DNA of 64,000 nt from Membranipora membranacea (lineage: Eukaryota; Bryozoa; Gymnolaemata; Cheilostomatida; Membraniporidae). Both the position numbers and the translations under genes were made by a program. The stretch lies in NCBI GenBank assembly GCA_914767715.1, contig OU612069.1:25231387-25295386 (forward strand), written 5' to 3'. The stretch's first letter is position 1. The number at the start of each line of letters is the position of its first letter. This document shows, piece after piece, positions 55,332 through 64,000 of the stretch. Under the pieces are notes generated by a model. That model was not told where the DNA came from. It saw nothing but the letters and a program-made list of their open reading frames with translations, and did not search any database.

Positions 55332-55573
55332 ATTTTGGAGTGAAATCCCAGGTTTTGGAGTAGACCTGTGGGTTGGAAAGAAAGATTGCAGAGCAGTCTA
55401 GGCTAGGGCATCCATCAAGACCCATTCCCATGGGCTGTTGCATGTAAATCCATGGCTATCCATGCATGCAACTTTGGCCAAAATGAGTGAGTGATACCTT
55501 GATGTAAAGTAATGTTACCTGGTAAGTGTTCTTCTTGTGGTTCTTTATAGCTGGCCAGCCCTAACTCATTTAA

Positions 55574-55879
55574 CTATCTATGTATAAGTTTCTTCATTAA
55601 TTTGTCTGCTTCAGGCTCCTCATGGTGATCCACTAACAAACTCCAAAACCAAAGAGCCACAATCCATTTGTGTCCTCCACATAAGAGTGCGATCACATGA
55701 CCAACATGTGATGTAAATAATAATACAACAGACCTAAGACATTGACTCAATGATTGATCAAGAAGAATTGGCATCTCACAATCTCCCATGTAAGTAGTTT
55801 GAAATAGTTCCAGGGTCATGGCAGGTATGGTAGTGGTGTAAGTGCCTATCACAAAGCCCATCTTTGATAATACAGTCAT
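55574..55879 (-). CDS. Inward-facing ORF near the right TIR, unrecognised
   Basis: ATG at 55879–55877, about 25 bases inside the right TIR repeats, opens a 101-codon frame: MTVLSKMGFVIGTYTTTIPA, GDCEMPILLDQSLSQCLRSV, VGHVIALLCGGHKWIVALWF, then an acidic/basic end DHHEEPEADKLMKKLIHR. A hydrophobic middle could be a membrane segment or a protein core. Its position suggests the first exon of the element's own gene. No family was recognised. Confidence 0.4.
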   Translation of the reverse strand: MTVLSKMGFVIGTYTTTIPAMTLELFQTTYMGDCEMPILLDQSLSQCLRSVVLLFTSHVGHVIALLCGGHKWIVALWFWSLLVDHHEEPEADKLMKKLIHR

Positions 55880-56043
55880 TACCCAAAACAGGTTTAACTG
55901 CGAGTTAGTGAGTTAGCATGTTAATTAATGCGCATTAGTATTAGCGAGTTAGCGAGTTAGCATGTTAACTAATGCGCATTAGCGACTTAGCGAGTTAGCA
56001 TGTTAATTAATGCGCATTAATAAAGGTGCTACGGGCCGCCATA

Positions 56044-57000
56044 AGTTGGATGACATCAGTTTTGCGGGATATACAGGAGACAGGCATACCAGCTGCATGG
56101 AGGAAGAGTCGGATAACACCACTCTATAAACAGAAAGGAGACCCCCTTAACTGCGCTAACTACCGAGGCATCAAACTTCTCAGTCACTGCCTCAAGCTCT
56201 GGGAAAGGATAGTGGAATTTAGACTGAGGACTATTTGTTGACATATCTGAGAGACAGTACGGATTTCAGAAAGGCAAATCAACAACAAAGCCTATGTTCT
56301 GCCTGAGGATATTGCAAGAGAAGATGAGAGAATACCAACAGGATCTGCATAAAGTTTTGGTATTTGCAGATTATTTAGTTCTATGCGATAGGGAGGCAGA
56401 TGGACTGGAGGGTCGACTGGAGGACTGGAGAAAATACCTAGAGGATGCAGGACTGAAACTGAGCAGGACTAAAATGGAGTACATACCACGAACAGGAGCA
56501 ACTTGGAAGATCAAACCTGAAAAAACATCCTTTAAGTACCTGGGTACCATGATAGATCAGGATGGAGGGTGTGGTGCGGAGATAGCTAGGAGGAAATGTG
56601 CGGCTTGGGACAGGTGGAGGGATCTTACGGGATATTGTGTGACAAGAAGGTACCAACTAAACTAAAAGTACTTCTCTAAAAAACATCCATTAAGAGAAAC
56701 CTGGCCGGTCACACAGAGAATGGGAGACAGATGCATGGTGGATGCAACAGAAATGAGGATGTTAATATGGGATCAGCTATGAGGTCATGTTGGCTGGACA
56801 GAGGAGGAGGAAGACATCCGCCAGGTCACCAATCTACTGGTCGGAGGTAAAAGGAGGAGAGGAAGACCCTGGCAGCGGCGGGAAGACACTATTAAGCCGT
56901 TGGGGTTTGGAGCAGGAGGATGTAAACAACAGGGTCAGATGGCATTCTCTTATTGAACTTGGAGCTAGCAGAATGGCTACCCGCTAAGGATACAGCCGGC
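56044..57000 (+). pseudogene. RTE retrotransposon: rest of RT, internally deleted
   Basis: Resumes with SWMTSVLRDIQETGIPAAWR, ITPLYKQKGDPLNCANYRGI and LSHCLKLWERIVEFRLR (RT finger). After a stop and shift, 56294–56665 reads YQQDLHKVLVFADYLVLCDR: the RT motif A–B region is deleted so that the finger runs directly into the catalytic FADD box, which is FADY here. It continues with LEDAGLKLSRTKMEYIP and FKYLGTMIDQDGG, and after another shift the terminal R-x2-WR-like end to 56987. Inactive. Confidence 0.88.
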
Positions 57001-57959
57001 TAGGTGAGAAAGGAGAGAAATTTTTTGCTGACTGTCAGGGCTGATAATGTCTTACACTGAGGTACATGAACAGTACACAGTCACTCATCAACTACGTAAA
57101 GCCAAATCCATTGCGTTTTGTGGACTTGTCCTGCTCCAAAAGTAATGGAGTCTATTCAAACACCATTGTTACCAACCAAATCAGCTGCAAAACCTCATGT
57201 ACTTGAACATTTGTTTGCTGATAGTAGGTTAGCTACACCATCTCCTACCCCTGATTGCCCTTGGGTTCCAGCTTTCAATCTTGCTTGGTAGAGAAATAGT
57301 TTGTAACAGAAGCATATTTCTCCCGCTTTCTTGCTATTGTACACAGAGTAAAAAATTTTGATTCATTATTTTACTGACAAGATATTCCCGTAGTTGACAA
57401 GTTTGATCACCGTCTTAAGTATAGTTTCAGTTTCAATGTTTGAAATTCTTGCGACTGACTGGAAGCTGCTCTGCTTGTGAGAGCCAATCAGTTGGCAAAG
57501 TGTTGCAACTACAGAAAGAAAAAAATATGATCTGAATTTTTATTTGCCTGTGATTCCCTGTTGTTATTTAGATTCTCCTGGTGTTTCTGTTTTGTTAATG
57601 CTGATACACAGTGCCGATTGCACGCATAGCAAACATTGCACAAATTTGAAAGCAAGTCTAACAACGTCATCGCAAGTCACCATTTGAGAAACGGATTAGT
57701 CTAGAATTTATATCAGAACATCGTAACCAACTTATTTTCATAACGATTGATTTAAATGATGTTGTTTTCTAACGCTGCTTCGTATAAATAATTTGGGTAG
57801 CTCATGGATTTTTAGAGAAATCTGAGAATATCCTGCCACCAACGTTGACCGAAACTCTGAGTCAAGACCTAACCTTTGCTAGAGAGTGCTTACTTGTCAG
57901 TAATTCTTATATCCTCCATGAGTCTATGACAAAACCAGCCCGGCAGTCTTGAACTGATT
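57001..57959. other. Gap with no recognised feature
   Basis: Includes the unrecognised 3' UTR of the RTE element. No host exon was supported. Confidence 0.4.
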
Positions 57960-58450
57960 GATTGATTTTTTTATTCTATGACTAACACTATACGGTGTTG
58001 CGAAAAATAGGTTGCAGTACTTTGCTAATATTCGGAGAAAACCTTGCATATACTGACTAAAATAATGCACATAGAAAATAAGTAATAATAGTTATAAAAC
58101 TCATTGAGCTTTATGCTCATGGATTTCAGGAAGCTGTCTCTTCCCCAGGACGTTCGGTATTTGGTATGACGGTATTGGTCAAGAAAATTGTTTATAAAGT
58201 GGTAGGAATCATGGATCATCTGTAACATCAGTGTTTTGGTTTGCTTTTGTATAATATTGTCTATGCTGTCTATGTCTTCTAACCCTAGTCTCAAGGCTCG
58301 TTTAACTACATCTCTAATGTCTTTCTTACTTCTAGAAAAAAGGCTAGTATAAAACATGGGGAGACAGTACATGAGCAGGGATAACACAAAAGTACTTAGG
58401 TAAAGAAAACTCCGTACAATATACATTCTTTGATTGGCTGCTATCAAACA
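57960..58450 (-). pseudogene. Non-LTR retrotransposon 3' fragment
   Basis: A minus-strand frame with FLYLSTFVLSLLMYCLPMFY, then SKKDIRDVVKRALRLGLEDI and SFLKSMSIKLNEFYNYY. This is the post-RT C terminus of CR1/jockey-like elements, more intact than the other copies here but severely 5'-truncated. Confidence 0.72.
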
Positions 58451-58511
58451 TTACATAATTTCATCAATCTCAATCTAAAAAACACTTTCTTTGTGAATTT
58501 TATTTTTACAG

Positions 58512-58646
58512 AAAAACCTGCTGAGGAAATGACCAGAGGAGAGAAGGCTAGATCAGCCATGAAGGAAAGCAATGAGGTCTAGTATAATATCAGAGAGAAA
58601 ACAGGAGGCACAAACAGAAGAGCTCAAAGCTCAGGGAATTATTCCA
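58512..58646 (+). CDS. Cytoplasmic-tail exon, with an in-frame TAG
   Basis: Acceptor GAATTTTATTTTTACAG, donor TTCCA|GTGAGT, phase 1 at both ends. It encodes KPAEEMTRGEKARSAMKESN then, after one TAG, REKTGGTNRRAQSSGNYSS. The symmetrical phase and the match to the phase of the next exon support it. The TAG means either a pseudogene, a sequence error or an alternative terminal exon ending at 58581. Confidence 0.45.
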
Positions 58647-59278
58647 GTGAGTTTATAAGTTGTAACTTGCATTTAACTACAGTATCATGGTGTGTTTGTC
58701 AGCGTAGACGTGTGAATTTATCACAGATGAGTAAGCGTACATCGGTGGCAATGAATTATGTTGATTAGTTTGTTTGAATCATGATGACTGTTTTGATTAC
58801 AAATTGAGCGAGGTATTTGTCTGTCCCAAACTGCCTGCTTTGAGCTACATAAATTAGCACCTTACGAATCTAAAGTTATTGTTACATCGAAAAAATAAGT
58901 ATATAACTGCTGTAAATTTGGGCTCAGTCACACTAAGCAGTGTTCACCCTTAGACCTCACGGACACATAGCTCTTTTTCAATGCATCGCTTGCTAAAGCC
59001 CAAAACTTCAAACAATGGTTATTTTTTGTCCATACATTACTAAAATTATTATAAATGTTATTATGATTCAATGTTATCTCATAATTCCATTGAGTGTATT
59101 CCTTTTCATTGATATGAATATATATATCATCGAATGATTTGATAGATTTATTAGCTAACACAAACATTAAATGTTGCGGAATAAAGGATGCATTTACTTT
59201 GTCATAAAAAGAGCTTGCTATTGAATCGTTTGAATTGTTGCAACTATAACCATGTATAATTGTAATTCTTAATTTCAG
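58647..59278 (+). other. Intron
   Basis: AT-rich. The minus-strand open frame spanning 58928–59359 is antisense to the next exon and unsupported. Confidence 0.4.
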
Positions 59279-59602
59279 AAATCTCAGTCGGCAGTAGACA
59301 ATCGAACCAGCTCGGCCTCTGCTGATGATGCTACGCTGTACAGATCGCCCGTCTCTCACAGCGCAGCTAGTGGTAATTATACCTCACCAGCTGTGGGTCA
59401 ATATGTTGAATCTGAAGAGCAGTTCACAAAACTGACGTTACATGAGGGATCTGGTGCTTTCGGTGCACAAAACAGTTCAGGACAGTCTACCGATTGTAAC
59501 AAATCAAAGATACAGAATGCCAAAGTTTCTTTAACAAAAGCCGACTCTGATAGAGACAGCAGTAGGTATCACTATGTTGATTCTAGTGAGAAACTCACTT
59601 GA
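59279..59602 (+). CDS. 3'-terminal exon of a receptor-like gene (cytoplasmic tail with YxxP motifs)
   Basis: Acceptor TCTTAATTTCAG; phase-1 entry; 107 codons to TGA at 59600–59602. The peptide is hydrophilic and Ser-rich with TLYRSPVSHSAASGNYTSPA (two YxxP motifs), VGQYVESEEQFTKL and a final RYHYVDSSEKLT. YxxP motifs are known docking sites for Crk/Nck-type SH2 adaptors when phosphorylated, so this would be the intracellular end of a signalling receptor. The extracellular exons are not visible to the left in this window. No AATAAA was seen in the first 100 bases downstream. Confidence 0.55.
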   Translation, partial: KSQSAVDNRTSSASADDATLYRSPVSHSAASGNYTSPAVGQYVESEEQFTKLTLHEGSGAFGAQNSSGQSTDCNKSKIQNAKVSLTKADSDRDSSRYHYVDSSEKLT

Positions 59603-59784
59603 TGTAACATGTAACAATCATCTGAATCTGTTTTATTTTCCTGATTGGATAATTGGTGTTTGACTACCGGAGAAGCAAGTTGACTTTATGGAACACAATC
59701 AATGAATTTGAAAGTTTGTGTATAGAAAAATGACATTTTTTGCATGCATGTATATAACAGTTTTGTTTCATTGTCCATTTGCCT
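59603..59784. other. Presumed 3' flank
   Basis: AT-rich, without a canonical poly(A) hexamer. Confidence 0.35.
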
Positions 59785-60055
59785 GTATTCAGTGGTTCCA
59801 GTCCGCTGGCTATGTCACAGGCGGTGTGAACAGTGGAAGGGACTAACTGTAATGTCACAGGCGGTTTGACCAGTGCTTCCAGTCCGCTGGCTATGTCACA
59901 GGCGGTGTGACCAGTTGAAGGGACTAACTGTCAGTACTCCCAGTCCGCTGGCTATGTCACAGGCGGTGTGACCAGTGGAAGGGACCTCCCAGTCAGCTGG
60001 CTATGTTACAGGCGGTGTGACCAGTGGAAGGGACTGACTGTAATGCAGGTTATTG
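59785..60055. repeat. GC-rich minisatellite, 4–5 irregular units
   Basis: Units of about 60–75 bp share CCAGTCCGCTGGCTATGTCA then CAGGCGGTGTGACCAGTGGA and AGGGACTAACTGT; some are truncated. It directly follows the receptor-tail gene. Confidence 0.93.
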
Positions 60056-60170
60056 GGTTACACTTAATCTTCCCAGTGTTAGGAGATCCATCTATGACTA
60101 TGCTTACTCTTAATTTATCTAATTTCTCTGCTCAAAGCTTAACATAGTTATAGTCTAAAAGCCATGTGTG

Positions 60171-60205
60171 ATATATACATAGACTTATAGAGTCTATGTA
60201 TATAT
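60171..60205. repeat. Perfect 15-bp hairpin
   Basis: ATATATACATAGACT, loop TATAG, and the exact complement. Confidence 0.9.
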
Positions 60206-61323
60206 ACAATATTGTATCAACCCAATCCGCAACAATTGACTGTTTATTTTTCTACTGATAGATATATTTGGGAATCAAATATAAATCTGATGCAACAACA
60301 TTTTTCCTACTGACCCAAAATATAATGTCCAAAAGAATATATCAAAGCCTGTATCTTATGCTGAATTATTTGAGCGGGAAGACATGTGCTTTTCAATGTC
60401 ATATGGTTTTCACAGATGCACATATAAATATGCTTAATGCTATTAAATATAGCTCAATCTAGCCTGTCTTGACATGACATGCTCTGCTCCCATGTTATTA
60501 CCAGCTGTCAAAAGTTATTAGGATATACGTATGAGCATAGCAAATTGGTAAAAGAAAGTCTCATAAAAAAATCTTTGTCCATATTATTACTCCCCGCACA
60601 AGCAAACCCTGTAGATGGACTACCAAGTCTCTACAATTAATGTTAATTCAAATTCAAAATACTTTATGGAAGTTGTCCTCTCTTGACTAACGATGTCTAT
60701 GAAAGTTTACAAAAAAACTGCCTGACCTAGTCACAGTATAAGATAAAGTGCTCATTCAGGATAACCTCGCTATGTTCATGATAAGTAAAGTGACCAGACA
60801 ATCTCTGCCACAGACACCATGCACTATTATACCTAACTTATTCAAGAAATCATTTTTCCGCTGCACGATGTTATGTGGTTTGGACTCAACTTCACTACAA
60901 TTTCACAAGTTTATTCAAATTTTACTGTATTTGCTAGTGTGTGAATGTGGTAGGGCTTAAAACAACAATATTGATGTCAATGATTCTAGTGCATAGGACT
61001 GCAAATCGAAATGGAAAGGCTGGACTGCATGCCGTGCCCGTGTGGCCATGCAGTGAAAACATCAGTAGTTCCATAACCAGTGCGGCAAGCTCCGCAATCA
61101 CGTCCCAATACAAGTTTCAATTGGAAGTGGTTATGACATCAAACTGAGGGAAGGGAAGAGAAATGCTAGTTAACTTGGACAGGTGCTAGCTTTTGTGAAT
61201 ATGTCAGTTGTAGGAATTGATGTGACACGCAGAACCCATGAGTATCGACCAGGTCACTACTGATATTGTAGTGAGCGAGCTGCAGGATATTGAGCAGGCT
61301 GATACTGATATTCTTGTCTGAGT
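60206..61323. other. Gap with no recognised feature
   Basis: Open frames at 60748–61147 and a short frame at 61218–61310 (MSIDQVTTDIVVSELQDIEQ) carry no motif or splice pair. Confidence 0.35.
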
Positions 61324-61400
61324 ATGATGGAGAGTTTACCATCTACACGATTTGGTGGGAGTCAGTCTCATCAACCTGATTATTATGATGATTTTATAAG
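61324..61400 (+). CDS. Candidate first exon, unrecognised
   Basis: Two adjacent ATGs open MMESLPSTRFGGSQSHQPDY followed by YDDFIR and a strong donor ATAAG|GTAAGA at 61401. It is hydrophilic with Tyr residues. It is short and no downstream exon was found. Confidence 0.25.
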
Positions 61401-61900
61401 GTAAGACGATAAGACTTCATATGGGATACATGCAATTACTAAATCGGACTGGAATATTCAAAGTTGACTGCATGGTTGGCGTACACACTTACTACTACAT
61501 ACATTAGTTCAATGTTATTTTGATGGCAAGGATTCTCCTCTTTATGTGGCTTTGTATATCAGTTCTGACATGCTTAAGGATAAACCATTGTGTACAAAAG
61601 TATTTAACGCGACAGGACATGTCCTAAAAATTATCTAATATGAGCTGTTTTAGGCTTTCTGCTACGACTGATTTAATAAATGTAGCTTTGCCAAGCCAAA
61701 TTTTTAGACCCATAACAACTTTGTTTTCAAATTATAACAATTTTGTTTCAACATGAATTGCAGATCAAGTGATACATAGAAGTGGTATGGAGAATATTGG
61801 TCATCAAACACAGCGGTTAAGATGGAAGAGAGGTTTTATTCTGTAACCAAAAACAAATGTATAGCTTGGGTTCCGAAATAAATTCCTTTATATATACATT
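61401..61900. other. Gap with no recognised feature
   Basis: No supported feature. Confidence 0.4.
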
Positions 61901-61906
61901 TTTATT
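61901..61906 (-). terminator. Poly(A) signal of the small secreted-peptide gene
   Basis: TTTATT on plus is AATAAA on minus, 3 bases after the TGA stop. Confidence 0.65.
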
Positions 61907-61909
61907 GCA

Positions 61910-62853
61910 TCAACCATCATCCGCCACTTTCACACACATGGTCTTTCCTGCCGCAGCTCCCCAGCCTCTTAAACAGAGTCCTCCTTCACCACAGTCTCTG
62001 CAATACAAAATAATATAATATAAAGTAATATAATATAATATAAAATGATATAATATAAAATAATATATTACGAAATAATACATATATGGGAGCTATGTCA
62101 TGTTTATTTCTACATTCCTGTATCATTCGTGGTAACAATGATAGTACTATTTGAATGCTGACAATAGTTTGAGCTTAAAAGGCTCGGTTCTGTGGTTAAA
62201 ATAATTCATACAAATAGTTAAAAAGCTATTGTCTTGATTTTTAGGTTTAGATTTCAATAGTCTAAAATCGGTGTGGCATGGAGAGGATCTCCTGGATGTA
62301 TGAATGGGTGGTCACTGTCTTTGGCAATCTTCTAAAATGATGAAAAATCCAACAACTCATGACTCTCAATATATTGTTGTAAACTATACCTATGGAAGCT
62401 ACTAATAGAAAATCTTATGAATCAAATTTTTTCAATAATATTTTGTTGAAAGCTGTGCATCAATACAGAAAGGATTTTTAAATGGTCAAAATGGAACTGG
62501 GTATGGGTGGTAGCTCAGTTTTCAATTATTTTTTGTAGTTATGACTAAAATGAGTTGGCAACAGCTTCGTGACAGCAATAAAGTACAAAAAAACGTTGTT
62601 GGTTTTATTGTGATTGGAATTTTTTCAGTTTTAAGAGGTTGATCACTTACTTGTGTGCTGTACATCTCAATATTGCAGGTAACGGCTTTACTACAGGTGG
62701 TGGTATCCTTCCAGGTAGTACCTGAACTCCCGGCGGAGGTCCTCGTCCAGGTAAAGCTACAAACGGCGGTGGCTCAATAACAGGTGGACTTTCTGCCAGA
62801 GTCATCGCTACAAAGGCAGAGCTAAACACAGCAAGAGCAACTGTCAACTTCAT
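61910..62853 (-). CDS. Small secreted proline-rich, four-cysteine peptide (two exons)
   Basis: Exons on the minus strand: 62853–62651 and 61997–61910, with a 653-base intron between donor CACAA|GTAAGT and acceptor TTTTGTATTGCAG (phase 2). The start ATG at 62853 is chosen because MKLTVALAVFSSAFVAMTLA is a clean signal peptide. The mature chain begins ESPPVIEPPP and holds two LPGR-GPPPG/LPGR-IPPP repeats. It ends with a cysteine module C-x4-DCGEGGLC-x12-C, four cysteines in 26 residues. Predicted length is 96 residues, about 76 after cleavage. A TATA box precedes it and a poly(A) signal follows. Proline-rich plus cysteine-stabilised chimeras occur among invertebrate antimicrobial peptides and Dickkopf/colipase-type modules; neither assignment is proven. 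It is the most complete gene in the window. Confidence 0.78.
62001..62078. repeat. AT-rich (TAATA)n-type simple repeat in the intron
   Basis: Irregular TAATA/TATAAAATAA repeats immediately upstream, on the minus strand, of the exon 2 acceptor. Confidence 0.8.
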
Positions 62854-62892
62854 CTTGAATGAGAAGAGTGATGCCAATTTACAGATCTAATA

Positions 62893-62900
62893 CTTATATA
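62893..62900 (-). promoter_or_regulatory. TATA box of the small secreted-peptide gene
   Basis: The minus strand reads TATATAAG about 40 bases before the ATG, leaving room for a start site some 30 bases downstream and a very short leader. Confidence 0.6.
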
Positions 62901-62904
62901 CCAT

Positions 62905-64000
62905 TAAGTGTAAGACGATATCGTCAATGTTTCTCTTCCGTCTCTTTCATGGCGAGTATTGACTTCTTAATATATACACCCTGATATTTCAAAATTCCGT
63001 CTCGTCTTTTATATACCGTTACATAGTCAATGTTTGAGGATTGGTTGGAATTCGCACATGGTATAGGTCATGACCCTTTTGATGGCGGAGAATAAAAGAT
63101 GATATAAGATTAAATATTTTTATTATGGTATATTTTCTTTTATATAGGAAGAAGATATTAAGTATGATGATAAGATAGTTTATAAGAACAAACTGCTTAT
63201 GTTATGCAATAACCAGACAACTGATGCGGATGGAATTTGTATGAGAAAATTTGATACATTGGAATTAAAATCAACATACTATCGGTCATAGTTCAAACAC
63301 TTATTAATAGAAGCTGGCCATTTGATGTTAAAATAGGAATGCTGAAAATTTAATACAGTAAAGTTCTGAATCACGTGTGATTGACTGTAATTTTCGATTC
63401 ATTTCATAAACAGGATTGAATGTGACGTTTCGGTCATGCCAACATCGTAGTCAGCTGATCATCTTCGAAGTTATCGAATACGGAATCCTACCCCATCGCA
63501 GGTATAGGTTGAGAGTCTGCTTATATGATTGATGCTATTCTACTGGATGTGAACGGCGCAACATCAATTTTATTCGAAGATATTATGTCATTATATCACA
63601 ATCATGAGGCAGAATAGGCTGTTTACAACAAAGCGGACAGCAAATTTGACGAAGAGTGAGGACAAAAATTACCTGATATGAGTTACGGCATGCGTCGATA
63701 TCCACTACAATACAAACTTTCAATTCAATAATAACCGAAATTATATTTTATCCTCGCACTAAAGTTAAAAATACATTGATTGTCTACATCCGATCTATTC
63801 AATTGTTAAAGCAATGCCTATGGTGAGCAGCATAAAACTCTTCAATCTGATGGAAAATACGTCTGCGCATTTAAAGACAGCGGGTCGTGTGGTTCTCTGA
63901 GTATTAGCTTATCACTGCATGGGATGACAACCTAGAATAATTTTTTTTTATCTTTCTATTCAGTGCCCCTTTTGGGCCAATGAGAATATGCTTACATAGC
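62905..64000. other. Gap with no recognised feature
   Basis: AT-rich upstream flank of the peptide gene and window end. I see no exon or repeat. Confidence 0.4.

Larger units (their letters stand above)
50380..56043. mobile_element. 5.66-kb TIR DNA element inserted into the RTE retrotransposon
   Basis: The ends TATGGCGGCCC…GGGCCGCCATA begin about 110-bp terminal inverted repeats (50380–50491; right copy about 55905–56043) that differ at only a few bases. The target AGTTGGA (7 bp, or AGTTGGAT as 8 bp) is duplicated at 50373–50379 and 56044–56050, and removing the insert restores the RT frame. Each TIR is itself built from repeated units with TTAATGCGCATTAG and CATGCTAACTCGCTAA. The interior has several exon-like pieces on both strands but no transposase that I recognise. 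The superfamily is unassigned; the 7–8 bp duplication suggests hAT, P or Dada-like, without motif support. Confidence 0.9.

Noticed and set aside
58928-59359. 143-codon minus-strand frame
   Set aside because: Overlaps the receptor-tail exon in antisense, crosses its intron and has no motif.

Overview
This is a window of nuclear DNA from an animal, about 60% A+T, with GT–AG introns, AATAAA signals and dense mobile DNA. PAN/apple, fucolectin-like, WSC and GT10 fucosyltransferase genes, together with CR1/jockey-like, RTE-like, Ty3/gypsy and FLYWCH–MULE elements, suggest a marine invertebrate. I could not pin the phylum. All gene models below come from splice signals, reading frames and domain motifs read by eye.

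Layout. 0–8.1 kb: a plus-strand secreted protein gene (signal peptide, PAN/apple-like domain, half of a galactose-binding domain, WSC domain, second galactose-binding half). Every intron is phase 1, and two truncated non-LTR retrotransposons sit in its introns. An inverted partial copy of its PAN exon lies at the left edge. 8–21 kb: mostly repeats (a 17-unit 20-bp minisatellite, a decayed Gag fragment, paired direct repeats, a long perfect hairpin) with isolated candidate minus-strand exons, including a tyrosine-rich 3'-terminal exon with its own poly(A) signal. 22.1–23.6 kb: a decayed, spliced FLYWCH–MULE transposon. 24–26.2 kb: a TIR element holding tRNA-like sequence, then a foldback element with 299-bp arms next to a candidate exon. 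26.6–33.6 kb: an alpha-1,3-fucosyltransferase locus with two partial copies and a third duplicated intron block. 34.4–38.7 kb: a Ty3/gypsy remnant with Gag knuckle, integrase and an unusual zinc-binding/acidic ORF in the env position. 35.8–41.5 kb: tandemly duplicated exon-like blocks, probably belonging to a minus-strand gene. 41.6–44.1 kb: two arrays of GACGTC-rich repeats in opposite orientation, with a U2 snRNA-like fragment between them. 46.8–47.8 kb: another non-LTR fragment. 48.8–57 kb: an RTE-type retrotransposon split by a 5.66-kb TIR element with target duplication. 58.5–59.6 kb: 3' exons encoding a cytoplasmic-tail-like sequence with YxxP motifs. 61.9–62.9 kb: a complete two-exon minus-strand gene for a 96-residue secreted proline-rich, four-cysteine peptide with TATA box and poly(A) signal.

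The host genes point to a cluster concerned with glycan recognition and modification at the cell surface (lectin-like domains, fucosyltransferases, receptor tails), heavily reshaped by transposons. That functional link is inference. No bacterial-type operon, CRISPR array or rRNA gene was seen.
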